Positions 22,401-31,000 are shown, counted from the first letter of the stretch. The stretch is DNA of 64,000 bases from G032773895 sp965248935 (GCA_965248935.1 OZ252214.1:4464001-4528000), one strand, 5' to 3'. Numbers and translations: made by a program. Notes: generated from the sequence alone by a model not told the origin.

Positions 22401-25400
22401 AACCTTTCTGTTGTTTCTGCGGAAACCAGCTTAACGGCTTCTTGGGTAATTCCTGTAACGGAAACCGATATTGCCGATGTAGTCGTAACGGCGAATAACA
22501 ATATTGTCCAGTTGCCGGGAACAACTACGCAATACGAAGTGACTGGCTTGTCTGCAGCGACCGCATACGATATTAAAGTTGAATTGGTTGATAGCGGCAG
22601 CAATAAAAATAGCGGTGAAACCATTACGGGTGTGACCTTATTGGCGAACCCGGTAATTGCAACCACTGAAGCATTAAATAACATGGTTGAGTTAAGCTGG
22701 AATGCGATTGCGCCAGCGGAACACGTTGCTAACTACGCTATTTACGCATCAACAACTGACTTTACCTCCGTTAATGGAATGACACCTAAGCTGGTTGTTG
22801 CGGGAAGTACAACCACAACGAAAGTTGCCGGTTTAAGTAACAGCACAACCTATTACTTTGCAGTAACCACTATAAATACTTCTGGTGGTGAGCAGAATGT
22901 GGTGACAACGTCACAAGAAACTCCATCCCCCGATACACAAGGCCCTGAAGTTTCAAGTGTTCTTTTTGGTGGCAGTGTAATTACTGATGGAGCAGCGATT
23001 ACTGAAAATGGTGTGATCAGTGCAACAGTGATTGACTCAACGGGTATTGGCCGCGTCGAATTCTATATTAATGATCAACTGCTTACTATTGATGCAAATG
23101 ACATCGACGGCTACAACGCTGATTGGAGCATTGCCGAAATTGCAGATGGCCCATACACCATTAAAGTTTCTGCATACGATACTCTGGAAAATAAAACAGA
23201 TAAAACCGTTGCCGTAAATGTTGCTTTGACTGCGCCATCGGTACCGGTAATTAATTCTCCAGAACCTGGTTTTATTACCAACGAATCAATGGTGACTGTT
23301 TCCGGTGTTGCAGAAACCTCTGTAGATGTATTGATCTATAAAGATGCAACTCAAGTTGCAGGCCCAATTGTTGTCGGGACTGATGGAAGCTTCGAAGCTC
23401 AGGTTGTTATTGTCGAGGGCACAAACCTCATTACCGCTACGGCACAAAACCGTGGTGGATCGAGTGCGCAATCTGTTGCAGTTTCCGTTGTCCGTGATAC
23501 AAGCTTACCGCCGAAGCCTGGCACATTAACGGCGTCCTCGGGTGAGGCGGGTGATGTTGTTCTTAATTGGAGTTCACCAGCATTTAATAACTTTACGGGT
23601 TACAACCTGTACCGAAGCTCTACACCGTTTACGGATGCAGGGCTGGCCAGCAAAGTGAATTCAACCCCTATAACCGCGAATACTTATAAAGATATTCCAA
23701 TGGTTGACGGTGTTTATTATTACGCTGTTGAAAGTGTTAATGAGCTAACAACACCAAGTGAATTATCTAATGTTGTTAATATCACATCCGACAGTACACC
23801 GCCGCAGGCGCTTTCTATTCAATACTCGTCTCGTGGAAATGTGGACCCAACCACGGGTGCGATGGCAACAGGCTATGTTGATGTCATTGTTACTGTGAGT
23901 GAAGAGCTATTAACAATACCGTTTATGAGTGTGGCTCCAGATGGTGGCACACCAATTTCGATAAAGCTCATTCAGGTACAAAATTTTGATAGTGAACTCC
24001 AACAATACGAAGGGCAATTTGAAATTACAGACCGCATGACGTCTGGCCCGGCATACGCAGTATTCTCCGCGCGGGACCAAGTAGGTAACCGTGGAACAGA
24101 AATACTTGAGGGCGGCCAAATCATCATTGATGCACAAGGTCCAAATGTGGGAACACTCACACTGGCGCCAACGCACCCAATTAAAAATGACCAAGCCAAC
24201 CCGCAAACCGTCAGCGTAGATATCACACTAACCGAAGCCAGTGCTGCTGCGTCTGAACCTAACTTGTCTTACCTGTTGTCTGCCGTTGGTCGAACGTCAA
24301 CGTCAGTGACTCTTGTTCAAACAGGCGAGTTAACATGGCGTGGTAGTTTTACATTAGAAGCAGACGCTGGTTTATTGGAACCCGAGTTACTGTCATTTAG
24401 TTTCTCTGCTGAAGATGAACTGGGCAACCTAGGTAATAAGATCCTTTCGGATTATCAATTCCAGGTTTACCAAGGTGACCTCCCACCATTGTCTTACCCA
24501 TTTGGTTTAAGTGCTGAAGTACAGCCTGGTGGCCAAGTGAAACTAAGTTGGTTGTCTGTGGATGAAGCAGACGATTATCAAATCTTCAGAAAAGGCCCAA
24601 GTGACCTAGAACTACTTCCAGTGGGTTATTCCAGTGGTGCATTAACTTACACGGACCAGACCGTTGAAGATGGCGAACACCAATATGCGGTTGCCACTGT
24701 GCGTCAGCGCAATGGTCAGGACTCATTGAGTGCAACTAGCCCGCCGGTATTGGCCAATGCAATTTCCGCATTGCCATTGGCGCCCACCAATTTGAATTTA
24801 CAATTAATTGGTCGCGGTGTATTGGTCGGCTGGGAGCCTTCTGCAACGGCAGGGGATATTACCTACAAACTATACCGTTCCGACGCAGCACAGATTTTAA
24901 GTATTGAAGGCTTAACACCGATTATTGATAACATTGGAAGTGTTCAAGCATTGGATACACGTCCTTCGCAAAATGAACATACCTACACAGTAACGTCAGT
25001 CGATGTTGCAGGTAATGAATCTGAGCCTTCGGCCTCTTTCTATCTGAACTTCGAATTGTTACCCGTGAAAAATGTGTCCATCATTAAAACGGGTATCGAA
25101 TTACCAGTAGTTTCCTGGGAACACTCTTCGGCTTCAGTGGTTGCCTACGATATTTACCTGGGTGATAAAGCCACAGGGGTGAAATTAAATAGTGAGCCAC
25201 TGGTAAGCGCACAATTCACTGATCAAGGATACGACGGCAACGAACGTGAATTTACCATAGTGCCAATTGATAACGGTTCAGTGGAAGGTCCAGAGCGTAG
25301 TGTTGTTCTACCTAATATCACTGCAACATTAAAAGCGGGTAGCGAGATTGCAAGAGGGATAATGAACCGCCTTGAATACACAGTAGAAAATACCGGTACC

Positions 25401-27953
25401 AAGGACGTTTCAGGCGTTCACCTAAGAAGTAAATACCTAACCTATGACCACGTATCTGAAGTATTCAGTATTTCTGCGGGTGAAACGAAAGTTATTGAGG
25501 TTGTTGTTGGTGGTTACGATGAATTGCTCGATACGGTTTCTCTGGAAACAGCCATAGATATTCAGCCGGTAGATGGTGAGCAAGTTCGCATTATTCGCAG
25601 CGAAGATATTCCTGTTGTTAATGCAGGCTTGGCATTAGCACTGACCACAAAAGACTTTACTCGCGGTGGTACGGGCCAACTGAAGTTTACTCTGGAAAAT
25701 TCATCCGCAGTGGATATTGAACTCATTAGTGCGCTCAACAACGGGCAGAAAGATTCGGATGAAATTCGGTTCTTGCTTCAGGATGCAGATGGCAATGTGA
25801 TAGCCACCCAAAACCTTAGGCGCTTTACCGATACACCAAACAGTGGTGGTCAGGTTATTAGTTTGCCAAACCATACCACGGTCATTCGAATTCCAGCGGC
25901 GGCAACCTATAACTCTGGTTGGATTGATGTTGCTGTACCTGGTACGGTGCCGAGCAACCTCACAGTAAGCATGGAAGTGGATAAACTTCACTACCGTTAC
26001 GGCCAAGCTGAGCAAGTTGATATTGGTGGAATATCCACAAATATTGCTGCAATTGTAAGTGACACGCCTTATGTTGCAGACGTAACCAACATTACTCCTG
26101 CGGTTTCTTTTGGTGATCAGGATATTGTGATTACCGGTCGTGCATTTGAAAAAGAAGGTGGAACTGCCTTTGCAAGTGCTGATGTGAACTTGGTGATTGC
26201 TTCCAATGGTTTTGAAAGAAGCGCTGCAGTAATTGCAGATGAGCTTGGTAACTTCACTTATACCTTTACACCGCTACCAGAAGAATCCGGTATTTTTAAT
26301 GTGTCTGCAATTCATCCGGATATTCTGGACAGACCAGAGCAATCAAGCTTTACCATTAGCCGTGTTGTTTTCAAACCAGGCAAATTTAATTTACGCATTC
26401 CATACAATTATGCCTTTGGTGTGCCCATTAAATTAACGGCGGGTGAGGGCACCACCTCAACCAATACTCGCTTGGTATTTGAAGCCGCCACTCAAGACGG
26501 TGGTGTGTTGCCAACGGGTATAAATGTGGTACCAGGGAACCCTGTAACACTGGTTTCGGGGCAAACTGAAACCATTGAATTAACCGTGACTGGCGACGAT
26601 ACCGCTTCCAGTATTGGCAGCTTTAAAGTAGCAATTCGCAGTGACGAAGGCGGTGCAACAGACCTCGGTATTATTGAAGTGAGCTATGAGCTTTCTAATG
26701 CTGAGCCCTTACTATTCTACACTCCAAACTTTGTTGAAACCGGGGTAACGCAACAATCTAGCGTGAACGAAACCGTCACTTTCGAAAACCGTGGTTTTGC
26801 AGATATGCTCAACGTTCAAGTGGAGCTGGTTGCAGAAGACGGGAGCCAACCTCCGGCCTGGGCGTACCTGGCAACAACCGGCAGTTTAGGGAGCCTTCCT
26901 GTCGGGCAAACAGCGGAAGTGACGGTAACTATTAATCCAGCGGCTTCGGTTACGGATAATGTTTACGCCTTTAAATTACGTGTAACCAGTGACAACGCAC
27001 CAACGCAATACGTAAACGTTTACGCAACCGTAACGCAATCCGGTATTGGTAATGCGCTATTTAAAATAGCGGATATTTACACTGCAACGTTAGACGAAGG
27101 CGGGTTGCCTATCTTGGGCTTGGAAGGGGCGAAAATTCGACTGCAAAACGAATACGCTTACACCGTGGAAGAAACCTCATATACGGATGCTAATGGTGAA
27201 GCACTATTTAGCAATGTGCCTGCCGGTGTATATCGCTATCGAATTTCTGCACCTAACCACACCGAAAAAGTGGGCAGAATTCGTGTGAACCCAGGTGTAA
27301 CTGTGCCGCAAGAAGTCTTTCTGGATTACCAACTGGTGTCCGTGGAATGGCATGTGCGTGAAATTACCATTGAAGACAGATATGAAATTGTTCTCAATGC
27401 AACATTTGAAACAGACGTGCCAGCAGCGGTGGTAGTGACGGATCCACTTGTAGTGAATTTACCTGAAATGCAACCAGGGGATATTTTCTACGGCGAATTC
27501 CACTTAACCAACCACGGCTTAGTACGTGCGGATGAATTTGAATTTAGTATGCCAGCAGATGACGCCTATTTTAAATACGAAGTCATGGGCGGAATTCCGA
27601 ATTCTATTGAAGCAAAATCCAGAATTACCATTCCATACCGCATTATTTCGATCGCGCCTATTGATTCGGATGGCGCTAGCACCGGTTCCTGTAGCGGTCA
27701 CAGTGCCAACACAACGTTTAGTCACACCTTTAAATGTGCAAATGGTGGAACGTCTGGTGGTGGCGGCGGAAATCAACTCAATTCCGGCGGCGGTGGTGGT
27801 AGTTGCGGCGGCGGTTCTGTGAGTACGAGCTATGGCAGCGGTGGCGGCGGCGGTAGCATCAGTGGAGGTGGCGGAGGCGGCCCCAGTGGAGGCGGTAGCG
27901 GAGGCGGCGGTTGGACTGAGTGTCGCCCTTATATGAATGGGGGGCGGTGCTAA
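7407..27953 (+). CDS. Giant secreted multidomain protein (6848 aa): beta-helix modules, Ig/Fn3 domains, Gly-rich tail
   Basis: The start is supported by a Sec signal peptide (charged FKRTPFK, hydrophobic core, cleavage near VESA-T at residue 30). Residues ~31-4160 contain four right-handed parallel beta-helix modules, recognisable from N-x-I-x-x-N-x-x-G-I-Y rungs and an NWWGAADGP-type end motif. The first three are also followed by Ig-like and Fn3-like domains. Modules 2 and 3 are ~1240-residue tandem copies. Ten copies of DD-x2-GGD-x-NGDG followed by a Trp suggest calcium loops. Residues ~4175-4510 hold three ~113-residue repeats with DxDGxGxxSLGD. Next come many Ig/Fn3-like domains, a CARDB-like region near 5980, and a carboxypeptidase-regulatory-like domain at ~6550-6645. 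Residues ~6775-6848 are extremely Gly-rich with several Cys. It is the first gene of the operon, probably a surface or extracellular structural protein or adhesin. Confidence 0.9.
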   Translation: MVCSSGFFKRTPFKFILPILFFAVVDVESATIVHDGTINSNTTWGAADDHVVNTTVSVANGVSLTIEPGTLVKFKPGTGLLVDGVLVAGGTSSDKITFTSYSDDSVGGDTNGDGVSYGQKGSWYGIRFSDSVIDALTRLEHANISYAGQSYIRISSAVYARNAAPTLANLQISKTLGHGIHLNGAQGGTGIQNVSIRSCTDAGVYYSGSDLTLSDSDISQCDYGVRVYTGTPQIANNTIENNSLWGIYFERSQTNVPVISNNLVVNNGRGVYLPLSALPNSTDGNTLTPNDMRGVWAYGGSLGTDLTLSVLGSGVNQTNTYVFSSDLTTQTGTNFTVQPGVITKFASSAGLTVNGSITAVGTVQNRITFTSDKDDNTGGDVAGDGLNWATAGSWDGIELKTTATGSLVYVDIQYGGGNSRTDANLVIRGNNVSVTNSKISQSAERGLRIYGDNADLSGLEIYGNLEAAISVETGGSAVVTNSRLFANSGDAIYVNNNAGATVTDSEMFGNAGHGINTHASSLTVNAQDNWWGAADGPSGQGPGTGDSIQGNVDITSLLIDDYRTTGTKFSYLDAGGSTVRGSLPAPTVIQGQSTSDWGSEPQHDSLYDVNRVVLDYIGLNAQDRYDIFVTYINGDNTVSVGGTYQQITDANERSLLASQKISTTSPTVHRAPVSPDSYAGGDLRLNIVRDRGLRSSIAQLWLVEKTTSDLLAPSAAISQPLVDQHLSGSNYVILGTSSGNASRIEIGIDSGAGIEWFVVSSLQNDGGWSYVWSMQEEGIYQLYARAKDNEGNTQALGAPLVVTVNQNGPAPVVQFYGVDTAQDNGGSVTLGWGPSSDDGAGANDVASYEINRRASGTFAYNSLTSVAVGVTTYDDPTALTGSPYDYQIIVIDQGGNRSVPVEVFGIKAIDNSVADATAPEDVTGLIGAVGNGFVHLTWSASADTAQDLVDQRFDISSDGGATWGTNAPDFNNLQTLSLGAAATSHLVTGLVNSGAYRFRVRTQDGASPANMSSGVQTGSLIPLTTAYTQVSGSISQDTVWELGTYYVSSNLTINSNASLTIRPGVVVKFGQNVNFIVSGPLNANGAVFTSWADDSFGGDTNGDGPSNGVAGSWNTININSGGSGSSLVDNTIRYATTGITLSSGSDYAVEGNTIEYGSTYGISQSAQNTHIASNILRFNGGAGIYYGNGSATIVGNQSIDNMHGLWVYNGTPVAIEGNTFSNNTEQGIYFRTGAAVPPLKNNTIANNGMVPRLSFSALPSPEDGNNLSGHTHIDVVGGTRSTNLVLDPSLSPVFYIAGDITINSGVLVNIAPGTIFKFASSAGITNNGALFAQGTSGNRIVMTSYRDDSVGGDTNGDGPSVGEKSDWDGVTFNSTTIDFASSLKYVDINYAGASNGQALSIANASPSIADVRILNANNRALNLSSSSSVIERIEIDGCSGEGIYIQSGQAVIRDSVIRNCQYGIRVHTGSPLLTGNTIEGNSDWGIYFTSNQVSTPVITNNQVVNNGRGVYLPVSAVPSSSDGNTLTPNMTKGVWIHGSTRSTDLTLGIQGTGPDQLNSYVISGDLTMQAGTSLTIEPGVITKFMSGASLAVNGAINALGSVQNRITFTSVSDDLSGGDINGDGRETAPFAGSWDGLELKSTATGNLAYVDIRYGGYVGGNQDANLVIRSDNTSVSQARISQSSTYGVRVYGDDVNLSNSDIYGNEDGGIYIHNSSSAVVTNSRLFANAGDAIYVNSSAGATVTESELFGNTVHGINTHPSSLTVDAQDNWWGAADGPGGDGPGTGDSIQGNVDITSLLMDNFRNDGTEFSYLDAGGTVIKGSLAAPTVSQGQSTSDWGSTPQLDSLYDVNRVVLDYAGLNTQERYDIFVTYFNGDDTGSVGGTYQQITDANEQSVLPSQEVTDAAPTVYRAPVLPSAYSDGNLRLNIIRDQGLRSSVAQVWLVEKATTDTVAPTAAITQPTASQHLSGVSYLIQGTSSGDASLIEIGIDSGAGIEWFTASSMLADGSWSYVWNFSGEGSYQVQVKATDEVGNSQLSTLVSVVVNQSAPASAFQLYGVDTAQDNGSSITLGWALSSDDGGGANDVATYELFRRVAGTADYSLLTQVAAGVAAHADSPVSTGTLYDYQVVVVDLAGNRSASAEVLGVKAIDNSVADTTAPEEVTGLNGTVGNGFVHLTWLSSANSDNDLVDQRLDISSDGGATWGTNAPAFNNLQTLSLGAAATSHLMSELVNGNEYRFRIRTQDGASPANLSSGTQTGLLTPLATAYTQVSGSISTDTVWELGTYYVSSNVTISSGNSLTINPGVVVKFAPGTSIIANGPLDATNAVFTSWADDTFGGDTNGNGPSSGAAGNWSAININSGGSGSRLINNTIRYATTGVNLSSGSDIRVEGNTIEYVNGNGIDLNASSTYIAGNTLRFNRDVGIYYRSGSSDIVNNQVTNNGSGFWVYSGTPLSIDGNNFSDNTGPGIHFRAAANAPPIRNNTIANNGQVPRLPFSALPSPEDGNTLSGHTHIEVLNNTRTENLTLSPALAPVLHVIGDISVGSGVLVNILPGTIFKFATSAGISNGGALFAQGTLDNRIVMTSHRDDSVGGDTNGDGPSSAAPGDWDGVTYTSTTIDFASGMKFVDIQYAGQGSSAQSLYLNNANPVIEDVRILQSGDRALRLASSSVIERLFVDTCGDYGVYITSGEATIRNSEIRNCEQGIYVQAGSPLLANNTIEDNALWGIYFSSNQANTPVITNNRIVNNGRSVYLPVSAVPAANDGNTLTPNSVNGIWVRGGTRSTDMVLGVQGTGPDQLNSYIISGDLTMQTGTSLTVESGVTTKFAVGASLIVNGSINAVGTAQNRITFTSELDDRAGGDSNNDGRATTPYAGYWKGIDLKSTAAGRLEYVDIRYGGNSSTPFDANLAIRSNNFSINQARISQSATRGLRIYGDDADLTNLDIFGNATGITIPNGGSATISNSRLFANSGDAIYVNSNGGATITGSELFGNSGYAISTHASSLAVNAQGNWWGAIDGPGGDGLGTGDAISGNVDITSLLVDDFLTEGTEYSYFNAGGNNHKHYGLLNPVVSGSASTSMGTSDAQSVLEDLAAKAINVQYNGLASNASYKLLVTYLDGSDESSSQKAIATQGVSIHEEIHLPQTTPTLYASTIPADVIDQGTLNFDIQAIEGYRAKVSSVTLIKEPLLDASVPTINVTAPVQNANLGAGTHVVVGQVVTTQNIDALTLEIEQVGAQTSSYPVSTISTTGEWRYSWTPESSGTYRLSASALTASGIRNTSSLVTVTVDITGIDSAKNLTAISNVDGIDLVWQLSASDSSIQNYKILRSISLLGEFAEVGSVASGINNYKDTTAVVGISYYYRVLAIDASANSAESNTAGPVTLATGPDTSAPEDVTNLDVEFTTFSGSSIASFLTWLPSANSEGDLIGYRIQVSSDNGVTWGTNALVYNNSASFDADINTSRLRIEGFNVASHYRFKVTSVDNKGNESSGAIVNSTPTGGPDQVVTLSGSLTENMVLGAGVYRISGDITIPSNVSLTLTPGVVFKFSSASADIIVNGTLNSNGAIFTSWSDDEYGGDNNGNGLSAGQPGQWGEITLNSTENSSLSNNILRFGGYSNSYLLNIKKGHQLNIENNRFEFSGNGAIKHTTATETRIIGNTIADNNGASDHALSISSGSLFIENNIIERNAWGIYMSGGVPLSISGNTITHSDNYGIHFTKALNAPVVIGNTITNNGSALRVDFSALPNVSHGNIIHSNGSDQIEFYSNARRSNLTLTKDYHYYQVGSSMDAVVALESTVTVQPGVVWKFGSGVGLKVEGVLNAQGTLEEPITFTASNDDSIAGDSNKDGMTSVAQNGHWRGIRFEPSPVGSSNILDYAVIRFAGNSNDAAVYIDESEVTVTNSEISNSSLDGIRIYDASPVISGNMIWGNEGAGINAVRNSNSVISYNSLSWNGGAGIENQSASNVIAASNLFVLNKGLGLTNSTTNAIDATQSWWGDTDGSGPYHPTTNASGTGGEVSNNVTYAPFVNLAQLEYSYTNFEAAGAAHKGNLPAPTLVQGNLSDEWDSANKSPSKTMVWHADEVVLDYSGLNIAKKYRLRVTYFNSDSSTMVQSIQDGNSNLVASSQLVPSADPVQYEFEIPQAYYATGAIQLRFINDNPATSIRATVSDVWIIEDKGELIPPRFDSVEYNDVDGDGIYSLGDELHFHFTESLDTSLVQGATDANLRLPTDTSAIYGNLNQVAWSADQKTVVVTLTDGFTVSGGEIVTPSISDTAGNPAVDSQQLPIIDTIQPQLITIEWQDTDTTTNLTLGDKYRFVFSEALDTSILVDGSNTANAQLRPEGGKHYGTANTIEWESGNQAVLVTVTNGFTIIGEERVIPGVFITDVAGNSIVTNSDLVLQGRDLTAPQLLSVEFDDKDGSGSVSLGDNYTFVFNEPLQAAAIANGSTDANVNLSPEARIYGSTNNVVWSDNNRRVMVEITEDFTVIGNELVTPSNQLIDLAQNSVVGNLNLNTLDIIAPEILNVSGSAQSPVPVSANYQVVVQYSSSMDISVTPQIVVTGSAAVPTVPVSGTWSTTVYPNDTYSSNAFALSQAMVGDLLVTATLGSDLAGNQAGNSGNYIFAVQAPAPGITSHPIAPATTNVNTTSVIVTGSRQANTSIWVGANEIVALGSGDWNAQINLTEGQNDIALYAKDGSGNASAAAELSFFVDSVAPSIINSAPADGEISKDASQIIIVNMTEAGTGINMSASSLSVARNGFEFTGNWTLGVNAVAFTPNIQITEGNYTIAVTLVDNAGNTSALFNAGFSVDQTPPAAPVVNTTPSVTTTNPLTITGSKEAGTSIWLNGGEVAGISNLTSWSFDAPLTAGSNALAITAVDGAGNISVAANVNVSFDNTAPGFVSPTADGVLDGTSVSLDWSSYDEMANGNDIANYRVYISTMSFTDIASANLIDTVQAGVKNYTANGLVRNQTYYFAVVAVDTLNNFQTNVTSVSVFTSDTTAPANVTNLSVVSAETSLTASWVIPVTETDIADVVVTANNNIVQLPGTTTQYEVTGLSAATAYDIKVELVDSGSNKNSGETITGVTLLANPVIATTEALNNMVELSWNAIAPAEHVANYAIYASTTDFTSVNGMTPKLVVAGSTTTTKVAGLSNSTTYYFAVTTINTSGGEQNVVTTSQETPSPDTQGPEVSSVLFGGSVITDGAAITENGVISATVIDSTGIGRVEFYINDQLLTIDANDIDGYNADWSIAEIADGPYTIKVSAYDTLENKTDKTVAVNVALTAPSVPVINSPEPGFITNESMVTVSGVAETSVDVLIYKDATQVAGPIVVGTDGSFEAQVVIVEGTNLITATAQNRGGSSAQSVAVSVVRDTSLPPKPGTLTASSGEAGDVVLNWSSPAFNNFTGYNLYRSSTPFTDAGLASKVNSTPITANTYKDIPMVDGVYYYAVESVNELTTPSELSNVVNITSDSTPPQALSIQYSSRGNVDPTTGAMATGYVDVIVTVSEELLTIPFMSVAPDGGTPISIKLIQVQNFDSELQQYEGQFEITDRMTSGPAYAVFSARDQVGNRGTEILEGGQIIIDAQGPNVGTLTLAPTHPIKNDQANPQTVSVDITLTEASAAASEPNLSYLLSAVGRTSTSVTLVQTGELTWRGSFTLEADAGLLEPELLSFSFSAEDELGNLGNKILSDYQFQVYQGDLPPLSYPFGLSAEVQPGGQVKLSWLSVDEADDYQIFRKGPSDLELLPVGYSSGALTYTDQTVEDGEHQYAVATVRQRNGQDSLSATSPPVLANAISALPLAPTNLNLQLIGRGVLVGWEPSATAGDITYKLYRSDAAQILSIEGLTPIIDNIGSVQALDTRPSQNEHTYTVTSVDVAGNESEPSASFYLNFELLPVKNVSIIKTGIELPVVSWEHSSASVVAYDIYLGDKATGVKLNSEPLVSAQFTDQGYDGNEREFTIVPIDNGSVEGPERSVVLPNITATLKAGSEIARGIMNRLEYTVENTGTKDVSGVHLRSKYLTYDHVSEVFSISAGETKVIEVVVGGYDELLDTVSLETAIDIQPVDGEQVRIIRSEDIPVVNAGLALALTTKDFTRGGTGQLKFTLENSSAVDIELISALNNGQKDSDEIRFLLQDADGNVIATQNLRRFTDTPNSGGQVISLPNHTTVIRIPAAATYNSGWIDVAVPGTVPSNLTVSMEVDKLHYRYGQAEQVDIGGISTNIAAIVSDTPYVADVTNITPAVSFGDQDIVITGRAFEKEGGTAFASADVNLVIASNGFERSAAVIADELGNFTYTFTPLPEESGIFNVSAIHPDILDRPEQSSFTISRVVFKPGKFNLRIPYNYAFGVPIKLTAGEGTTSTNTRLVFEAATQDGGVLPTGINVVPGNPVTLVSGQTETIELTVTGDDTASSIGSFKVAIRSDEGGATDLGIIEVSYELSNAEPLLFYTPNFVETGVTQQSSVNETVTFENRGFADMLNVQVELVAEDGSQPPAWAYLATTGSLGSLPVGQTAEVTVTINPAASVTDNVYAFKLRVTSDNAPTQYVNVYATVTQSGIGNALFKIADIYTATLDEGGLPILGLEGAKIRLQNEYAYTVEETSYTDANGEALFSNVPAGVYRYRISAPNHTEKVGRIRVNPGVTVPQEVFLDYQLVSVEWHVREITIEDRYEIVLNATFETDVPAAVVVTDPLVVNLPEMQPGDIFYGEFHLTNHGLVRADEFEFSMPADDAYFKYEVMGGIPNSIEAKSRITIPYRIISIAPIDSDGASTGSCSGHSANTTFSHTFKCANGGTSGGGGGNQLNSGGGGGSCGGGSVSTSYGSGGGGGSISGGGGGGPSGGGSGGGGWTECRPYMNGGRC
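10480..17894 (+). repeat. Tandem ~3.7-kb intragenic repeats in the giant gene
   Basis: Units start at ~10480 (TAYTQVSGSISQDTVWELG) and ~14200 (TAYTQVSGSISTDTVWELG), about 3720 bp apart. A more diverged unit starts at ~17895. The WWG motif recurs at nt ~8995, ~12718, ~16435 and ~19372. DNA similarity between units 2 and 3 is high by eye in long stretches, which points to fairly recent duplication or gene conversion. Confidence 0.8.
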
Positions 27954-28019
27954 GTGATTAGCCTGGTGAATAATATGAACAATGAAAATCTAAAGAATAG
28001 TGACTCAAAGGTTTTAGGT

Positions 28020-31000
28020 ATGTTTAACAAAAGTTTAGGGAATCGAATTACTTCAGTCATTGCGCTATTAGCTTCTGTATTTATTTGTTCAGGAGCTTAC
28101 TCCCAGAACCTGCAAATTTCTGGCGTTAAGAGTTACGGCCCAAATCCCTCCACGGCAATGTATGAAGAAACCGTGGTGGATATGGAAATCAAAGTTCAGG
28201 GTCGCACAATTCAGTTTTCGCGCCGCTGGGCAGATGGGGTGTGGTTATTTAACTCAAAGTGGCGAGACATAAAACCACAATATCGATCGAAAATTCAGAG
28301 GACTATCGGTAGTGGGTGGCGCTTGGTTCGAGTAGGGGATGTGAGTTCGGGTCAAGTTCAAAATCCTGGAGGGCCTGAACCAGAGCCACCGGCGGAGCCA
28401 ATAGATACTTACAATGATAAAAAGAGCTTAATACCCATTAATCTGAACGTTGACTTTACTTATTCATCGAGTAAAGACCCTTCGACATTTGAAGGCATGC
28501 TAAAAGGGTATACACAATATACTCGACTTGATAAGAAATCTTCTGAAGCCAAAAAATACACGTTTACGGAAAGTAAACCGAATAACTCTGATGTTATAGA
28601 AGCTGTTCTAGATGAAACCATAACAACCTATGATGGGAATTTTTTAAACAATGCGAAAGAATATATTTGGCGGGATAAGTACGGAAGCTGGATAAAATAC
28701 AATATTGATTTTCGAGCCAAAAGCTTTGGCGATTTAAATACAGCGGAATATTACATTCAACGGGATGCTGAAAACAGAATTCAATCTGTTGTAGATAGTT
28801 TTGGCACTACACTGGCCACTTACACCTATGACGCAAAAGGTTTACCAACAACGTTAACGGATTATACGGGCCGGCAAGTGGTATACACCTGGGAAGAGCT
28901 TCCAGGAAAACACTTAGTGGTGCTTTCCAAAGTAACCGACGTTCGCGGCAATGATTGGCAATACGCCTACCATGGGGACTACAAAGGCGGCGTAATGATC
29001 GCCGGTAAAGTCGACCCGGAGAATCGCTCAATTGTTGTTGAAAGAGGCTCACAACAAAGCGCAAATTCTGAATGTGCTTCCGGTACGGGAGGCCGTTGGC
29101 TTCAAGATGAAAACGGCAAGTGGAATTTTGAATACGCCGAATGTACTTCTTACATTCCACCTTCAGAAAAAGTAGAAAAGTCCGGCGGTATTGTCGATGC
29201 CATTGGTACCTTGGAATCCTACGGTTATTTTTATGACTCACCAACAGAGTCTTATCATATGTCTGTGCAGCGGCCAGGGCAGGGGCATTTTACCTACGTA
29301 TTTAACCTGGATGGCAAAGTTACAGGTAGCTTTCTAAATGGAAAGAAAATTAGCGAGCAGGAAATTTCTCCTGATAAGCGAAAAATTGTTTCTTCGGATT
29401 CTCATGGATTTAAAACAACAATTTTAAAAGATTCTAAGTATAACGTAGTAGAAAAAACCTACCCCGACGGGACAAAAGAACATTGGACCTATACTAGATA
29501 TTCTCGTGTTGCTACTTATACAAATCAAAATGGCGTTGTGACGTCATACGAATATGACGACAGAGGCAATGAAATAAGGCGCACAGAAGCCGTAGAGACG
29601 CCATCAGAGAGGATTTTTGAATTTGATTATGACCAATATGGCCGCATTGTAGAGCGAAGAGATCTTGGTGATAGCAAAACCTCATTAGCGGTTGTTAAGT
29701 GGAGTAGTTATGATAATTATGGAAATCCATTAACTGAAAAAGACGCGGAAGGTCATATTTCCAACTTCACTTATGACGTATTGGGAAATATATTAACGAT
29801 TCAAAACCCACTGTTGAAAACTTGGACATATACTCATGATACACAAGGGAACCTCCTTTCAGAATTGGACCCTCTTGGTAGGCTAACCAGTTACGCCTAT
29901 GACAAGGTGGGGAATTTACATTCTGTAACAGATGCGCTAAATAACGTCTTTTCATCCTACACATATAATGCTCGTAACAGTGTGTTGTCATATACAGATG
30001 CGAACACTAACCTCTTTAACGTAACCTATAATTCAGAAAACCAGCTTGTCGGAATTCGTGACCCGGAAGGTCGTACAACCCAAAATATCTATGATGACTT
30101 TGGGCGTTTGCTAACTTCAACAGATTTTTCTGGAAATATCGCAACCATTACTTACGATAAAAATGGAGCACCGCTTTTTTCAGCCTCGACTATAAAAACA
30201 TATCTTTTTAATATTGAATATTCTTATGATAAAAAGGGTAGAGTTATATCGCTTAAAAATTCTAACGGTACTGAGACGTATACCTATGATGCTGTTGGGA
30301 ATATTGTAAAAACTTTAGGGATGAAGGGACGAACACACCTCAAAGAATATGACGCGCTAAATAGAATTGTGGGTGTTATTTCTCCTGCAAGTGAACCTAT
30401 ATACCTAGAATATGACGACAGAGACAACCCTGTTGGTGTCTATCAAGGAATTGGTCATACGCTTAGACAATATGAGTATGATCGGAATGACCTTCTTGTT
30501 AGAGAGTTTAGACCTAACGGAAAGTTTTATTCCTTTGCGTACGATCAAGACGGAAATCAGGTTGAACGTGTTGATGCTTTAGGTAGGGTTAGAAAATCAA
30601 TTTATGATTTTGCAGGGCAGTTAACTAACCGCCAGTATTTTAATTCTGCTCAAGCTACGACACCAGAACAGACCGTGAATTTTGGTTATAGCGATGTAGG
30701 AATAATCACAAGTTATGATGATGGAAATACTAGCGGGAACTATATTTATAATAAAAATCGTCAGCTAATTAGCTCTACGACAAGTTATGGTGGTTTTAGT
30801 AAAAGTCATTCCTATTCCTATAGCCCAACAGGAAGAAAAACAAGCATTACTAAACCCAACTTAATGCAAGATGTCTTTCAGTATGATTCTGTAGGTCTAC
30901 TTTCAAATATTAAGATTGAAAACCAAAGGGCAATTGTTTTTAACCGATACAAGGGAATAATTCCAGAGAAAATAACCTTGCCAGGAGGGGCTACAACAGA

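Noticed and set aside
27526..27822. Alternative-frame product over the Gly-rich tail of the giant gene
   Set aside because: Repetitive GGN codons give long open frames in all phases; the main frame has the homology.
27730..27953. GlyGly-CTERM/rhombosortase-type sorting signal in the giant protein
   Set aside because: Gly-rich, but no transmembrane segment or terminal basic cluster follows; it ends in a Cys/Arg-containing polar tail.
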